A DNA stretch of 64,000 nt from an uncultured Christensenella sp. (GTDB lineage Bacteria > Bacillota > Clostridia > Christensenellales > UBA3700), in assembly GCA_910584975.1 (NCBI GenBank), contig CAJUEA010000001.1, forward strand, positions 274,043-338,042, read 5' to 3'. Shown here one piece after another: positions 9,201 to 17,213 of the stretch. How positions within the stretch are numbered: position 1 is the first letter of the stretch; each line of letters opens with the position of its first letter. The position numbers and the translations under genes are program-made. Below the pieces are notes generated by a model. It saw only the letters and a list, made by a program, of their open reading frames with translations. It had not been told where the DNA came from and ran no database searches.

Positions 9201-9805
9201 AAAATTGTGGTTCGTCAGCAATAGATACTTTCACATATAGTATTAATGGAGAGAAGTATATTTATACTCTTGAGGATAGTTTGTTGCCAAGTGCAGAAAA
9301 AATGGTATCAATCCAGTGGAATTGCTCAACTATTCCAGAAAGCTTAAAAATAGTTTTGTCTATGGATAATGAAGATATATTGAATAACAACACTTTTGTT
9401 ATAAACACCAACTATGCAAATATTGATTTTGAAATCAATCAAAGATTGGTTGATAATAAGGAGATAATTGATTTTAAAGTCAGCAATCTAATGGCAAAAC
9501 AAGAAAACATAAGAATAGTTATCCGAAAGGAAAACAAAAACGGAGAAATCATTTATTGTAGCAATAAAATACTAGTATTGGGTAATTCAACAATTTCACA
9601 TAGTATTGATTTGGATTATGAAAATTTCAACCTTGATAAAGGCGATAAGTTGCACATTGAAGTTGTTGCAGAAAAAGATATGCTTATACCTTGCACAACA
9701 AGTATGTTTATTGCTGAAAAAGTTCAATATTATGACGATAGTATGATAAGTGATATTACTAATATGCTGAATACAGCAAAAAAAATATTGGGAGGAGTTG
9801 TTTAA
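6221..9805 (+). CDS. Large secreted protein with a carboxypeptidase-regulatory-like domain and repeat-rich C-terminus
   Basis: A 1194-aa exported protein, first gene of a four-gene operon; RBS AAGGAG. A signal peptide (about 1-29, cleaved near MVFADG) is followed by an acidic helical stretch. A carboxypeptidase-regulatory-like beta-sandwich (about 107-165: WHTFTVRDKKTGAPISGAVI, then GYNPYVEYYDVY) comes next. The central 300-600 region is rich in Gly/Phe/Ile beta-strands such as GIGGDIGIDWDY and LGFGVGLKGLFSAGIYG. Residues about 620-950 contain repeated YVDGKKLSVWVER / YVVWHKNAK / LSVAWFSN style strands that look like a beta-propeller, and the C-terminal 220 residues look like a CARDB-type Ig domain (VEAYMMSGIQTGSNDIYMII). 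No LPXTG or other anchor is visible. Probably a secreted or envelope-associated structural protein; function unknown. Confidence 0.7.
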   Translation: MTKISKMISAVVMFIMMFILLQSPIMVFADGIEKNIKSKQKEKSITAVATSKELQDTLSEDLMSSLQEAGVKMYASKEEYEAELKASGEELMAQVAAMEKTPIWHTFTVRDKKTGAPISGAVIVLDGVPRFSDINGQIQVKMMNDVVELKVEKNGYNPYVEYYDVYTANENGTKEKVVYIKQPSDDLEIYSAVLDCYGDKANVMEQSYSFDKFESYNDTMNISVASSDADMYYLYKGDQLISQCSDGNFQNVPINSMEVKQKRDNSTIKPADNDMKIVTEKNGILSKAEKIKVGLFEMESFNILDIVGFDISSNLLKFDIDPFEFIGSLKIDFMDNLKKAFHIDKTKWKMFDDLGIGVNYDNKRGSYKFSLGVNLNLYGKDKEEKNKAFDKFKNSYKMRRNNPNPNARKQSVAEALWGAFKKVSRDGLTLKGISMNVEFSIPLEFVGYIELSNKLFTGEVSGSAAILGGGIEFSIGFFADCTKHFFLGPIPVIVTIPIYINFGIGGDIGIDWDYDQMAKMQHVVKLIIGFKTKLGFGVGLKGLFSAGIYGKADFDTIVDLTNKGTVEENIFVSCGFLIGILGYDIDIVIVDNYKFVFPEKKLAALAAESVETSQNYIDARPSSVYVDGKKLSVWVERDLTRDKYNATKLMYSYGDIVGSVCDDGKSDFYPELQVVDGEAYVVWHKNAKVVSGDDMVGSVFADSTVMLSKFNKITNSFDLIKHFDMEGMTTLPKIVKGDNSTNLSVAWFSNTNNDPLGITGTNKIYTSTLTNGVWSAPDLLFEINKPITSYDATFIDGKIYFAGSVDMDANYATNNDLDIYFGCKDNVSNISNDSVMQDSPMFGVLNGEPVMYYLQNNRIYMSKLDGEQSQLVCNSQNPINSFEVLQNAGQVLYVTSGEESQQLFLAKYDFASEKWIDNILINSEYQYISIDVCNNGDEMEIQGVAFTPKENSSGLVIEGVRSEIVKLVNDIELVEAYMMSGIQTGSNDIYMIIKNCGSSAIDTFTYSINGEKYIYTLEDSLLPSAEKMVSIQWNCSTIPESLKIVLSMDNEDILNNNTFVINTNYANIDFEINQRLVDNKEIIDFKVSNLMAKQENIRIVIRKENKNGEIIYCSNKILVLGNSTISHSIDLDYENFNLDKGDKLHIEVVAEKDMLIPCTTSMFIAEKVQYYDDSMISDITNMLNTAKKILGGVV

Positions 9806-10695
9806 TGGATAATAATAACAACTTAAATGACATTGAGGAAGATAAAAATTTATATGCATTTCAACTTGACGATGAGTATGACTCAGAAAAAGACGAAGAT
9901 TTGCCAACTAAATATGAATTGACAGAAGAACTTATATATGGTGAAAAAGAAGCAAAACAAATTGTTAAAGATATATATAAGGATATGAAATTTGTTTATG
10001 GTCGTTATAATGATTCTAATTATGCACGGCAATCAAAAATTGGGGGATATATTGTTGAAACAGCATTTTTGCTGGGCAGTATTTTTGTGTTAGCTTTAGC
10101 TATAATGTGGAGAATCTATATTATTATATTGCCAGCTATGTGGTTATTAATAGGTGATGTTATTATATATTTATACTTTAAAAAAAAATTCAAAATGGTT
10201 TGGTGGTATAAATGTGGAAGAAAAACAGCTACAATATATCAATATGATGATCCTTTTAGAAAAGGTGATATTATAATTCATGTTAATGATAATTATAGCT
10301 GGCGATACAATAACAAAAATGGGGAGTGGTCAAAAAGTAATCGATATTTCATGGATGCAAGATTATTGTTTAAATATTTGAATGGCTATTTGGAAATGAA
10401 TACTTTGGAAAATGGACAAACAGAAATATATACATGCAACCCAACTTCGGCTGATTCCAATAAAAGAACAAATGTTAAGTCAGCTTCTTTAATAATTGAA
10501 AATAATATACCTAAGATAATTGAATATTGGCCAGAGAGCAGTGTTATGGGGTGGCGTCTTTTAAAAAGTCAAAGATTTGAATTTTTAGAAATTAACACTA
10601 ATCGTTATGCAGAAATTCCGAAATCGTTCATTGACTTTTGCAAAGAGCAAGGCATTGAGCCTTTGGAAGAAAACGAGCATTTACATTATGTTTAA
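9805..10695 (+). CDS. Two-TM membrane protein, family with the gene at 61.9 kb
   Basis: A 296-aa protein whose ATG overlaps the upstream TAA by one base (TAATG), implying translational coupling. An acidic N-terminal region (1-85) is followed by two hydrophobic segments (about 88-125) and a soluble C-terminal domain of about 165 residues. It ends PKSFIDFCKEQGIEPLEENE and then HLHYV. The protein at 61926-62771 has the same layout and a clearly related end (PKSLVYFCKECGLEAPEESE then HIHYV), so the two are paralogues. I do not recognise a named family. Its place between secreted proteins suggests a role in their export, assembly or anchoring, which is inference. Confidence 0.65.
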   Translation: MDNNNNLNDIEEDKNLYAFQLDDEYDSEKDEDLPTKYELTEELIYGEKEAKQIVKDIYKDMKFVYGRYNDSNYARQSKIGGYIVETAFLLGSIFVLALAIMWRIYIIILPAMWLLIGDVIIYLYFKKKFKMVWWYKCGRKTATIYQYDDPFRKGDIIIHVNDNYSWRYNNKNGEWSKSNRYFMDARLLFKYLNGYLEMNTLENGQTEIYTCNPTSADSNKRTNVKSASLIIENNIPKIIEYWPESSVMGWRLLKSQRFEFLEINTNRYAEIPKSFIDFCKEQGIEPLEENEHLHYV

Positions 10696-10708
10696 AAGAG
10701 GTGTACAA

Positions 10709-11455
10709 ATGAAAAAAATTGTTGGTGCAATAAGTTGTGTTTTGCTTTTGATGGTTGTTTTGGTGTGTGCAACTGCATGCAAAAAAGAACCTGACCCAAT
10801 TGTTAGTGTGCCAGACAAAATTATTGAATTTAACAATAATTTGCACAATAATTGGAGCAAAACAAGACCTGTTACAGTTAAAAATGAAATTGTAATCAAA
10901 TCAGACGAAAATAATGTTTTGGTAAAGTATATTAAGCAATACACTTTGACAAAAGATAATGTTGGCAAATTGAGTGTTGACACAATATATTTTGATGACA
11001 TTGAGTGCCCTTTGAACAACAAACAAGAAATGTATTTTAAGGATAACAAAATGCATATGAAATATACGGATACAAAGGGAGAGTCAATCACAACTTATCC
11101 AACAGAGTTTAGTGTGTTTATGGAATTAATAACTGAAGGTACTAATAATATCTTTGATTACAATTACATATACAAATATTTTAAGAATGTTGAAATTCAC
11201 GATTTTATGGCTTACAAAACATATTCTTTTGAAGTTTTAGACGAACATTTGAATGAGTTTTTGGGGACAACAAATTTGGGAATTTCAAACATGAAATTTA
11301 GCTATCAAATTTTTAAAAAAGAAAATAAAATGAATGTTGAGTTTGAATATGATTCATCTCAAGAAGAAAAAAAATCGCATATTGTTGCAAAAAGTGAAAT
11401 TATTGAACAAGGAGAAGTGACTTTGCCTGATTGGGCATTAAAAGGAGAAGTTTAA
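10709..11455 (+). CDS. Small lipoprotein of the surface-protein operon
   Basis: A 248-aa lipoprotein. The ATG at 10709 is preceded by AAGAGGTG; upstream in-frame starts would lie inside the previous gene and lack a signal peptide. MKKIVGAISCVLLLMVVLVC is followed by ATAC with the lipobox Cys at residue 24. The mature part is Asn/Lys-rich and strand-rich with no cysteines except one at the DIECPL segment; no catalytic signature is visible. It is 13 nt after the membrane protein gene and overlaps the next gene by one base, so all four genes look like one translation-coupled unit. Possibly an envelope-tethered partner for the two giant secreted proteins. Confidence 0.65.
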   Translation: MKKIVGAISCVLLLMVVLVCATACKKEPDPIVSVPDKIIEFNNNLHNNWSKTRPVTVKNEIVIKSDENNVLVKYIKQYTLTKDNVGKLSVDTIYFDDIECPLNNKQEMYFKDNKMHMKYTDTKGESITTYPTEFSVFMELITEGTNNIFDYNYIYKYFKNVEIHDFMAYKTYSFEVLDEHLNEFLGTTNLGISNMKFSYQIFKKENKMNVEFEYDSSQEEKKSHIVAKSEIIEQGEVTLPDWALKGEV

Positions 11456-14400
11456 TGAGTACTTTAAAGAAAAATAAAACGGGTTCGTTTTTAATATTAA
11501 TTGCAGCGTTGTTTGTTATTACATTAATATTCAGTATGCCGATAATAACTGATTCTTTAATGAAAAATTCTGCTATCAACAGCCAAAGTGTTGAAATCGG
11601 TAGCAAGGAAAATCCTATTTTGATTGATTCAGCTGAAGCTTTTGCAAAACTGAGATATGACGCAAGCAAATATTACAGGCAAACAAAAGATATTGACCTT
11701 GGTGAACTGAAAAATTTTGGTGGAATATCCAAGTTTTTTACAGGTAACTATGACGGACAAAGATTTAAAATAAAAAATGTTAAACTGAACAAGGCTAGTG
11801 AATCCGGTGTGGGATTGTTTGGTGTTAACAAAGGCGTTATTGCAAATGTTATCATTGATAGTGGCGAGATTGTTGGGGCATCTCAAGTTGGTGCCATTGC
11901 AGGCAGCAATTTGGGTGAGATAACTGGTTGCACAAACTTTGCTTTTGTGAAAGGTAATGGCGCGGGCATTGGTGGAATTGCTGGCAGCAACAACGGAAAC
12001 ATAAACAACTGCGCAAACAGAACAAAAATTGTAAATAGCGCAAGTGGTACATATACTGGTGGAATTGTGGGCAGTAATTTGGCTGTTGTCACAAAGTGCT
12101 ATAACACTGCAAATGTTGAAGGTGGAGCTTATATCGCTGGAATTGCAGGAAACAATGACGGAACTAATATGCAAGCTGAAATAACAGAATGTTATAATGT
12201 TGGAGAAATTTCAGGCATTGCAAAATCTGCTATTTGTGGCGATAACTGGCAAGGCAAGGTGGAAAATGTTGTTTATTCAAACGAAAAAGGGCTCGATGCA
12301 GTTGTTTTCAACACTGGAACAGCACACAACCTTATTTCATCTGGCTTGACAAGCATGGCAAGCAGAGGAGTTTTTTCGGGTTCGTTTAGTGATTTTGACA
12401 GCAACTGGTTGTTTATGAGAGGAAACAAGTATCCTTCTTTAAGAAAAGAGTATGTTGAGCTGCAAGATGTGGATTTCACTGGCAGTCCAGATACTGTGCA
12501 ACAAGGCAGTGACTATCAATTTAAGGCAAGACTTATGCCATCAAACGCAACACCTGTAACTTTAAATTATGAACTTGTTTCAGGCGCTGCTTGTGCAACT
12601 ATGGATATTGAAAATGGTTTTGTGAGCATTAGCAATGAGGCAAGCATTGGCACAGATGTTACCATTGCAGTTAAGGCAGATGACAAAACTTTTACTCATG
12701 CTTTCAAAATTGTTAAAAAAGCTGTGGAAAAGGTGGAGCTTTCTGCTGAAACAAACAAGATTTTTTATGGCGAAAGTGTGAAACTAAATGCAAAAGTAAG
12801 CCCAGATGATGCAACTTATAAAGAAGTGGATTATATTTATAATGACGAGTTTGTTACAATCGAAAATGATGTTGTTACACTAAAAAGAGGTTGCCCAGCA
12901 GGCTATGAATTTACTATTGCGGCAGAGGCTGACGGAGTGGTTAGCAATGCAGTTACTATGACTGTTGGGGTGATTTCTCCACAATATCTTGTTTTCCCTT
13001 TGGGTGGCGAAATTTCCGTTAATCCGGGCGATGTGGTAAGTTTGACAGACTATATTGAAGTTTATCCTTACAATGCTCAATATAAGTTTTTGAATGTGGA
13101 CGAAAAGAACTTGAGCAAGTCTTTATCATTGCACTCCGATATGACAATTTATGTGGATATGCAAGCAAAAATCGGCAGATACACTGTAGGTTTTGATGTG
13201 GATGGCAAAGTTATGATTAATAAGTTTGTTATTATGGTGACTGCGCCAAAAACTAAGTTCGATTTTGCTTTGAATGCAGCTTTGTTGACTCCTGATAGCA
13301 CTCAAGAAATCAATTTGAGGTCTTTTGACGGAGTGAATAGAGATGTTGAATTTGAACTTAAAAACAACACTGAAGGCATAAATTTAAGCATTAATAACAG
13401 TGACGGAACTCAAAAATATTATTTGAATATTGACAAAAATGTGAGTGCAAGCAACTTTACTTTGGTTGCAAAAACAAGTGACGGCATTGAAATTGAAAAA
13501 ACTTATGACATTATTATTCCTGTCAAAGACATTATTGTTGATGTTAATAATGTAAGCAGTGAAATGTGCAGTTATGTGGAGACTACTGCTGATGGAGAGC
13601 TTGTTTTTAACATCACTCCAAACGGCAAGGCAGAAATGGATAGGACAGAGCTTTTGCTAAATATTAACCCTACTAACACAACTTTTAGCCAAATTAAGTA
13701 TGTGCTTACTGAGCATGAGGAAATTGTGCAATATGATCAACTTAATGACGGAAAATTGTTGTTGAAATTATATCCACTATCCACAATTTATCGTGAGGAT
13801 GGCAGTCAAAAACAATTTATTATTAAGTTGTTTGCAGGCGATGTGGAAAAAACTTTGATTTTTAAGGTTGTGCCTGTGGAAGTTAAAAATGCAGTTTTGT
13901 ATGAGAAAAATGGTTATTCATTAAATGATATGTATGTTGGAAATACCTATAATATCGTTTTGGAGCCTGATGCTTTTGCAACGGACATTGTTTATAGTTT
14001 TATTACTGATGATTTGAACAAGAATTATTTGTATTATGAAATTCATAAAAATGTTTTGAGCGTTACTATTCTTGCAAATCCTTCGCAAGAGGAAATTGTT
14101 GTTTTGAAAGGTGTTATAAACAATGTTGAAACTCAAATTAATCTTGTAATTAAGGTTGCTGTTGAGGAAGTAAAAGTGAATTATGTTGCAGAGCACAATA
14201 AGTTTGAGGCAGGAAGAGGCATTGAATGTGTGGTTGCCGATGTTTATCCATCAACTGCGTCAGACAAAAATGTTAAGTTTTTTGTGAAAAAAGGCTTTGA
14301 ATATATCGACCCTGCTTATTTGATTTGCAATGAGGCAAATGAGTGCTATATCAAAACAAACGAAAATGGAAAAGCTTTTTATAAGCTTAAAACAGCTTTT

Positions 14401-16389
14401 GAGAGTGATTGCACAAACAAGGAGATTAACATTGTTGCTGTGGCTCACAATGGCGTAACTTCAGATTATTGCAAGTATAACATTTTGCCAACAACTATTG
14501 ACGAAATGGATATGAGCTATGCAAGTAGCAGTGAAATGCCAACCGTTTTGAGTCAATTTGTTGGTAAAGATTTGAAAATCAGTTATTCTCCAAGTTATTA
14601 TAAAGGGGATGTTTTAGTTATTTTCCCTGCAAACAGGAGAAGTTGGTTTGATTTTGAAGGCAAAGAAAGTGGCAGAGTGGAAGGCGACAAGTTTATCTTT
14701 ACTGCTGAGGCACAAAATGGCGAAATTTATTTGAATGATTTTACTTTTAATAATCAATCAGTAATTGAGGAGAACATTGTCATTATCCTTAAAATTGACG
14801 GGCAAGAAAAGGAATATGTTTTGGATGTTGCACACGGAATTGTGCCAAGTGCTGCAAAACAAAGCTCAGATGATAAAACAACAATCACTTTTGACAAAGT
14901 GGAATATTTAAAATCCATTGAAGTCACAATCAACTATAAAGGTAAAGTTGCAGGAGTGAAAACTTTTGAATTTAGCAACGGCAACAGCACACAACAAATT
15001 GATTTGGCTGAAATGTTGTGTTATATCACGCCTGACAGCATTGACATTAAGTATCAATTTGTTGTGCATTATGACACAAATGTGGAGCAAGGCATTAGCG
15101 CAAAGGATGTTCATATTGAACTTGACGATACAATTAAGGATTTTACTCATTCTATCAGTGGTGCAGAGCAAGATAATTGGGATAAATATAAGTCAAGTGT
15201 TACATCTGCATTTTTGAATGTAGATAAGTTTAGTAAAGATATTAATATACCTCAAAATATCGAAAACATCACTTTTTTAGGAAGTTCTGAAGGTAATGAC
15301 AGGATTGTTGTTGAAAACAGAAATGAAGATTTGAATATGATTTTTGACAGCATTAACTACCAAGGTACTATTGATATTCAATCAACAAGCAAGACTTATA
15401 TGCAATTTGAAGGTGGATGTAATTTGACATCAAAAGCAGGCGTCAATGCAATTAATTCAAAAGGCGACATTGAATTTACCAACGACGGCAGTGCTGTTAA
15501 TATTAAAGCTGTTTCTTCAAGTAATAGTGGCGCAAATGGTGTTGTGGCTGTGGAATGTGTAAATGCAATCTTCAGAAACTGCAATAAATTTAGCGTTTCA
15601 GGTAGCAACGGCAAAAACGGAAGTGATGGCACTGGTGGTGATATAGGAACAAGAGGTGCCGATGGTGTTTGCACAAGTGGTAGCAAATGGGAAGATGGTT
15701 GTGGCAAAAATGGTGGATCTGGCGAAGCTGGTAGTAATGGTGGAAATGGTGGTGCTGGTGCAGTTGCAATCCATTGTGACTCTATTGAAATCATAAATTC
15801 TAACATAGTTATTACTGGTGGCACAGGTGGCAACGGAGGAAATGGCGGTGCTGGTGGCACAGGTGGCAACGGAGGAAATGGTGCAGAAACTTATGCATAT
15901 AAAGGCTCTGATGATGCAGGTAATGGTGGTACTGGTGGCCGAGGTGGAAATGGTGGTCAAGGTGGCTCTGGTGGTGCTGGTGCAAGTGCTGTAAGTGCTA
16001 ACAGAGTAATTGTTCAAAATTCTGAAGTTATGTTTATCAATGGAAAAGGTGGCAATTCGGGAGATGGCGGCGCTGGAGGAAAAGGTGGCAACGGTGGAAA
16101 TGGTGGACCTGATACAAAGGCTATTGGACAGGAAGGATATGGTGGCAATGGCGGCCGAGGGGGCGATGGTGGCTATTGTGGTAGTGCTGGAACAGGTGCT
16201 GATATTGTTGTTATTAATAGCCAGGAAGGCAGCCAAATAACAAATTCCGCAGGTTCTAATGGTCAAAGACCAAATGACCGAGGTGTCAAAGGTCAAGGTG
16301 GTGCTGGTGGTTCACGCGGTGATACTGGTGGAAACGATGATGGAACTATTACCAATGGCTCAGCAGGTGATGACGGCTATGGTAGATAA
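11455..16389 (+). CDS. Giant surface protein: GLUG-like repeats, Ig-like domains and a Gly-Gly-X tail
   Basis: A 1644-aa protein starting at the TAATG overlap with the lipoprotein gene. One hydrophobic N-terminal segment (about 11-32) can act as a signal or anchor. Residues about 100-270 hold at least five GLUG-like repeats of the type GIAGSNNGNINNCAN. From about 340 to 650 there are BIG2-like Ig modules (VQQGSDYQFKARLMPSNATP; VELSAETNKIFYGESVKLNA), followed by further beta-rich modules to about 1290. Residues about 1290-1644 alternate beta-strand pairs such as AIHCDSIEIINSNIVITGG with long Gly-Gly-X runs (GGNGGNGGAGGTGGNGGNG). No sortase motif is seen. It is probably a cell-surface adhesin or scaffold; the glycine tail may pack as polyglycine-II helices (inference). 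Confidence 0.75.
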   Translation: MSTLKKNKTGSFLILIAALFVITLIFSMPIITDSLMKNSAINSQSVEIGSKENPILIDSAEAFAKLRYDASKYYRQTKDIDLGELKNFGGISKFFTGNYDGQRFKIKNVKLNKASESGVGLFGVNKGVIANVIIDSGEIVGASQVGAIAGSNLGEITGCTNFAFVKGNGAGIGGIAGSNNGNINNCANRTKIVNSASGTYTGGIVGSNLAVVTKCYNTANVEGGAYIAGIAGNNDGTNMQAEITECYNVGEISGIAKSAICGDNWQGKVENVVYSNEKGLDAVVFNTGTAHNLISSGLTSMASRGVFSGSFSDFDSNWLFMRGNKYPSLRKEYVELQDVDFTGSPDTVQQGSDYQFKARLMPSNATPVTLNYELVSGAACATMDIENGFVSISNEASIGTDVTIAVKADDKTFTHAFKIVKKAVEKVELSAETNKIFYGESVKLNAKVSPDDATYKEVDYIYNDEFVTIENDVVTLKRGCPAGYEFTIAAEADGVVSNAVTMTVGVISPQYLVFPLGGEISVNPGDVVSLTDYIEVYPYNAQYKFLNVDEKNLSKSLSLHSDMTIYVDMQAKIGRYTVGFDVDGKVMINKFVIMVTAPKTKFDFALNAALLTPDSTQEINLRSFDGVNRDVEFELKNNTEGINLSINNSDGTQKYYLNIDKNVSASNFTLVAKTSDGIEIEKTYDIIIPVKDIIVDVNNVSSEMCSYVETTADGELVFNITPNGKAEMDRTELLLNINPTNTTFSQIKYVLTEHEEIVQYDQLNDGKLLLKLYPLSTIYREDGSQKQFIIKLFAGDVEKTLIFKVVPVEVKNAVLYEKNGYSLNDMYVGNTYNIVLEPDAFATDIVYSFITDDLNKNYLYYEIHKNVLSVTILANPSQEEIVVLKGVINNVETQINLVIKVAVEEVKVNYVAEHNKFEAGRGIECVVADVYPSTASDKNVKFFVKKGFEYIDPAYLICNEANECYIKTNENGKAFYKLKTAFESDCTNKEINIVAVAHNGVTSDYCKYNILPTTIDEMDMSYASSSEMPTVLSQFVGKDLKISYSPSYYKGDVLVIFPANRRSWFDFEGKESGRVEGDKFIFTAEAQNGEIYLNDFTFNNQSVIEENIVIILKIDGQEKEYVLDVAHGIVPSAAKQSSDDKTTITFDKVEYLKSIEVTINYKGKVAGVKTFEFSNGNSTQQIDLAEMLCYITPDSIDIKYQFVVHYDTNVEQGISAKDVHIELDDTIKDFTHSISGAEQDNWDKYKSSVTSAFLNVDKFSKDINIPQNIENITFLGSSEGNDRIVVENRNEDLNMIFDSINYQGTIDIQSTSKTYMQFEGGCNLTSKAGVNAINSKGDIEFTNDGSAVNIKAVSSSNSGANGVVAVECVNAIFRNCNKFSVSGSNGKNGSDGTGGDIGTRGADGVCTSGSKWEDGCGKNGGSGEAGSNGGNGGAGAVAIHCDSIEIINSNIVITGGTGGNGGNGGAGGTGGNGGNGAETYAYKGSDDAGNGGTGGRGGNGGQGGSGGAGASAVSANRVIVQNSEVMFINGKGGNSGDGGAGGKGGNGGNGGPDTKAIGQEGYGGNGGRGGDGGYCGSAGTGADIVVINSQEGSQITNSAGSNGQRPNDRGVKGQGGAGGSRGDTGGNDDGTITNGSAGDDGYGR
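15598..16386 (+). repeat. Glycine-codon repeat tract inside the giant surface gene
   Basis: The 3' end of the gene is built from GGT-GGC/GGA-NNN units. Two perfect 29-bp copies beginning GGTGGCACAGGTGGCAACGG lie at 15817-15845 and 15853-15881, 36 bp apart, so length variation by slippage or recombination is plausible. Glycine-tract modules are separated by beta-strand pairs. Confidence 0.8.
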
Positions 16390-16488
16390 ATTAATTTTAG
16401 TTATCAAATTTAAAATCTGTAAGCAAAAAAAATTTTTGATACCTTATAAAATTAATTTCAATTACTCGTAATTGAATATTCAATGTTT

Positions 16489-16518
16489 AAATCTGGCGTT
16501 ATTTAGCGCCAGATTTTT
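16489..16518 (+). terminator. Intrinsic terminator of the surface-protein operon
   Basis: Perfect 10-bp stem AAATCTGGCG / CGCCAGATTT with an 8-nt loop and a T6 tail, 100 bp after the last stop. Confidence 0.88.
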
Positions 16519-16533
16519 TGTATGAGCAATATC

Positions 16534-16827
16534 TGAGATTTTTCTTTGCGCCCCACAAAAAAATATTTTTATGTGAACCTCAGTTTTTTATGTTTTTGTC
16601 ATTTCGAGCTTGTCGAGAAATCTCCAATTATGCTTGTGTACAATAAAATGTTAACTTATTTACTCAGCATGCAGAGTTAGAGATGTTTCGACTGCGTTGC
16701 ACTTCGCTCAACATGACACTAACAATGTCATCCAGAGCGATTACGGGATTCCCACAAAATAACCTTTTTGTGGAGTCCCCAGTTTTTTTATATTTTGTGT
16801 CATCCCGAGCGTAGTCGAGGGATCTCA
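16534..16827. repeat. Array of dispersed palindromic repeats, block A
   Basis: At least four copies of a TGTCATYYCGAGC...GAGRRATCTC-type unit lie in alternating orientation: 16597-16625 (+), 16680-16718 (-), 16726-16752 (+) and 16798-16827 (+). Another partial (-) copy starts at 16534. A CCCACAAAA...TTTTGTGG hairpin sits between copies (16750-16777). The GC content and sequence are unlike the surrounding AT-rich DNA. The same unit, including the hairpin insert, recurs at 36193-36614. This looks like a REP-like non-autonomous mobile repeat; no transposase is present in the window. Confidence 0.75.
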
Positions 16828-17063
16828 AACTTTGTCTACTGAATAAATAATTGTAATCAATTTTAGGCATAGTGAATTTACATAACTAAACTATTTTTTA
16901 AGCATATAACTAATAAATTTGATTTGGTATTGTATAGTCGCAAAAAATATGGTAAAATAATAATATAATATGATAATTAATAACAATAATATATAAAGTA
17001 TTTATCATTTTGAAAATATTTTGCAGAAATTTTGACAAATCACAAAAAAATTTTCAAAAGGTA

Positions 17064-17091
17064 TTGACAAAATTTTTATTTGTGGTATAAT
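17064..17091 (+). promoter_or_regulatory. Sigma-A promoter for the FAD-dehydrogenase leader
   Basis: Perfect TTGACA (17064-17069), a 16-bp spacer and perfect TATAAT (17086-17091). It predicts a start near 17098 and a 5' leader of about 115 nt. Confidence 0.85.
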
Positions 17092-17097
17092 CTATTC

Positions 17098-17192
17098 GGG
17101 TTAGACATATATGTTCACATAATGCGTGAGCGTTTCTACAAACTTGCTAAAGTTTACTATGCCTGAGTGAAGGATAACTTTAGCAATTTTTT
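17098..17192 (+). promoter_or_regulatory. Riboswitch-like leader (purine-riboswitch-like core) with overlapping intrinsic terminator
   Basis: The leader folds into a small three-way junction. The outer stem is TTCAC (17114-17118) with GTGAA (17167-17171). A minimal second stem GC-GTGA-GC lies at 17124-17131. A third 6-bp stem AAACTT-GCTA-AAGTTT lies at 17140-17155. The joining strands ATAAT (17119-17123), GTTTCTAC (17132-17139) and ACTATG (17156-17161) match the conserved joining sequences of purine riboswitches. The long P2 arm, and so the loop-loop contact, is missing, and five extra bases precede the outer stem on the 3' side. TTGCTAAAGTT (17144-17154), half of which is in stem three, also pairs perfectly with AACTTTAGCAA (17176-17186), followed by T6: an intrinsic terminator mutually exclusive with the junction. 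Ligand binding should therefore prevent termination. Attenuator is strongly supported; ligand class is inference. Confidence 0.65.
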
Positions 17193-17213
17193 GTTTTTTA
17201 GGAGGAAAAATTA

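Noticed and set aside
15396..16296. Long minus-strand frames rich in Pro or in Ser/Thr opposite the glycine tract
   Set aside because: Mirror images of GGX coding repeats; no start signals, and composition explained entirely by the sense gene.
16664..16870. 68-aa minus-strand frame in the repeat block
   Set aside because: It is a translation of the palindromic repeats; the same kind of peptide appears in the second array.
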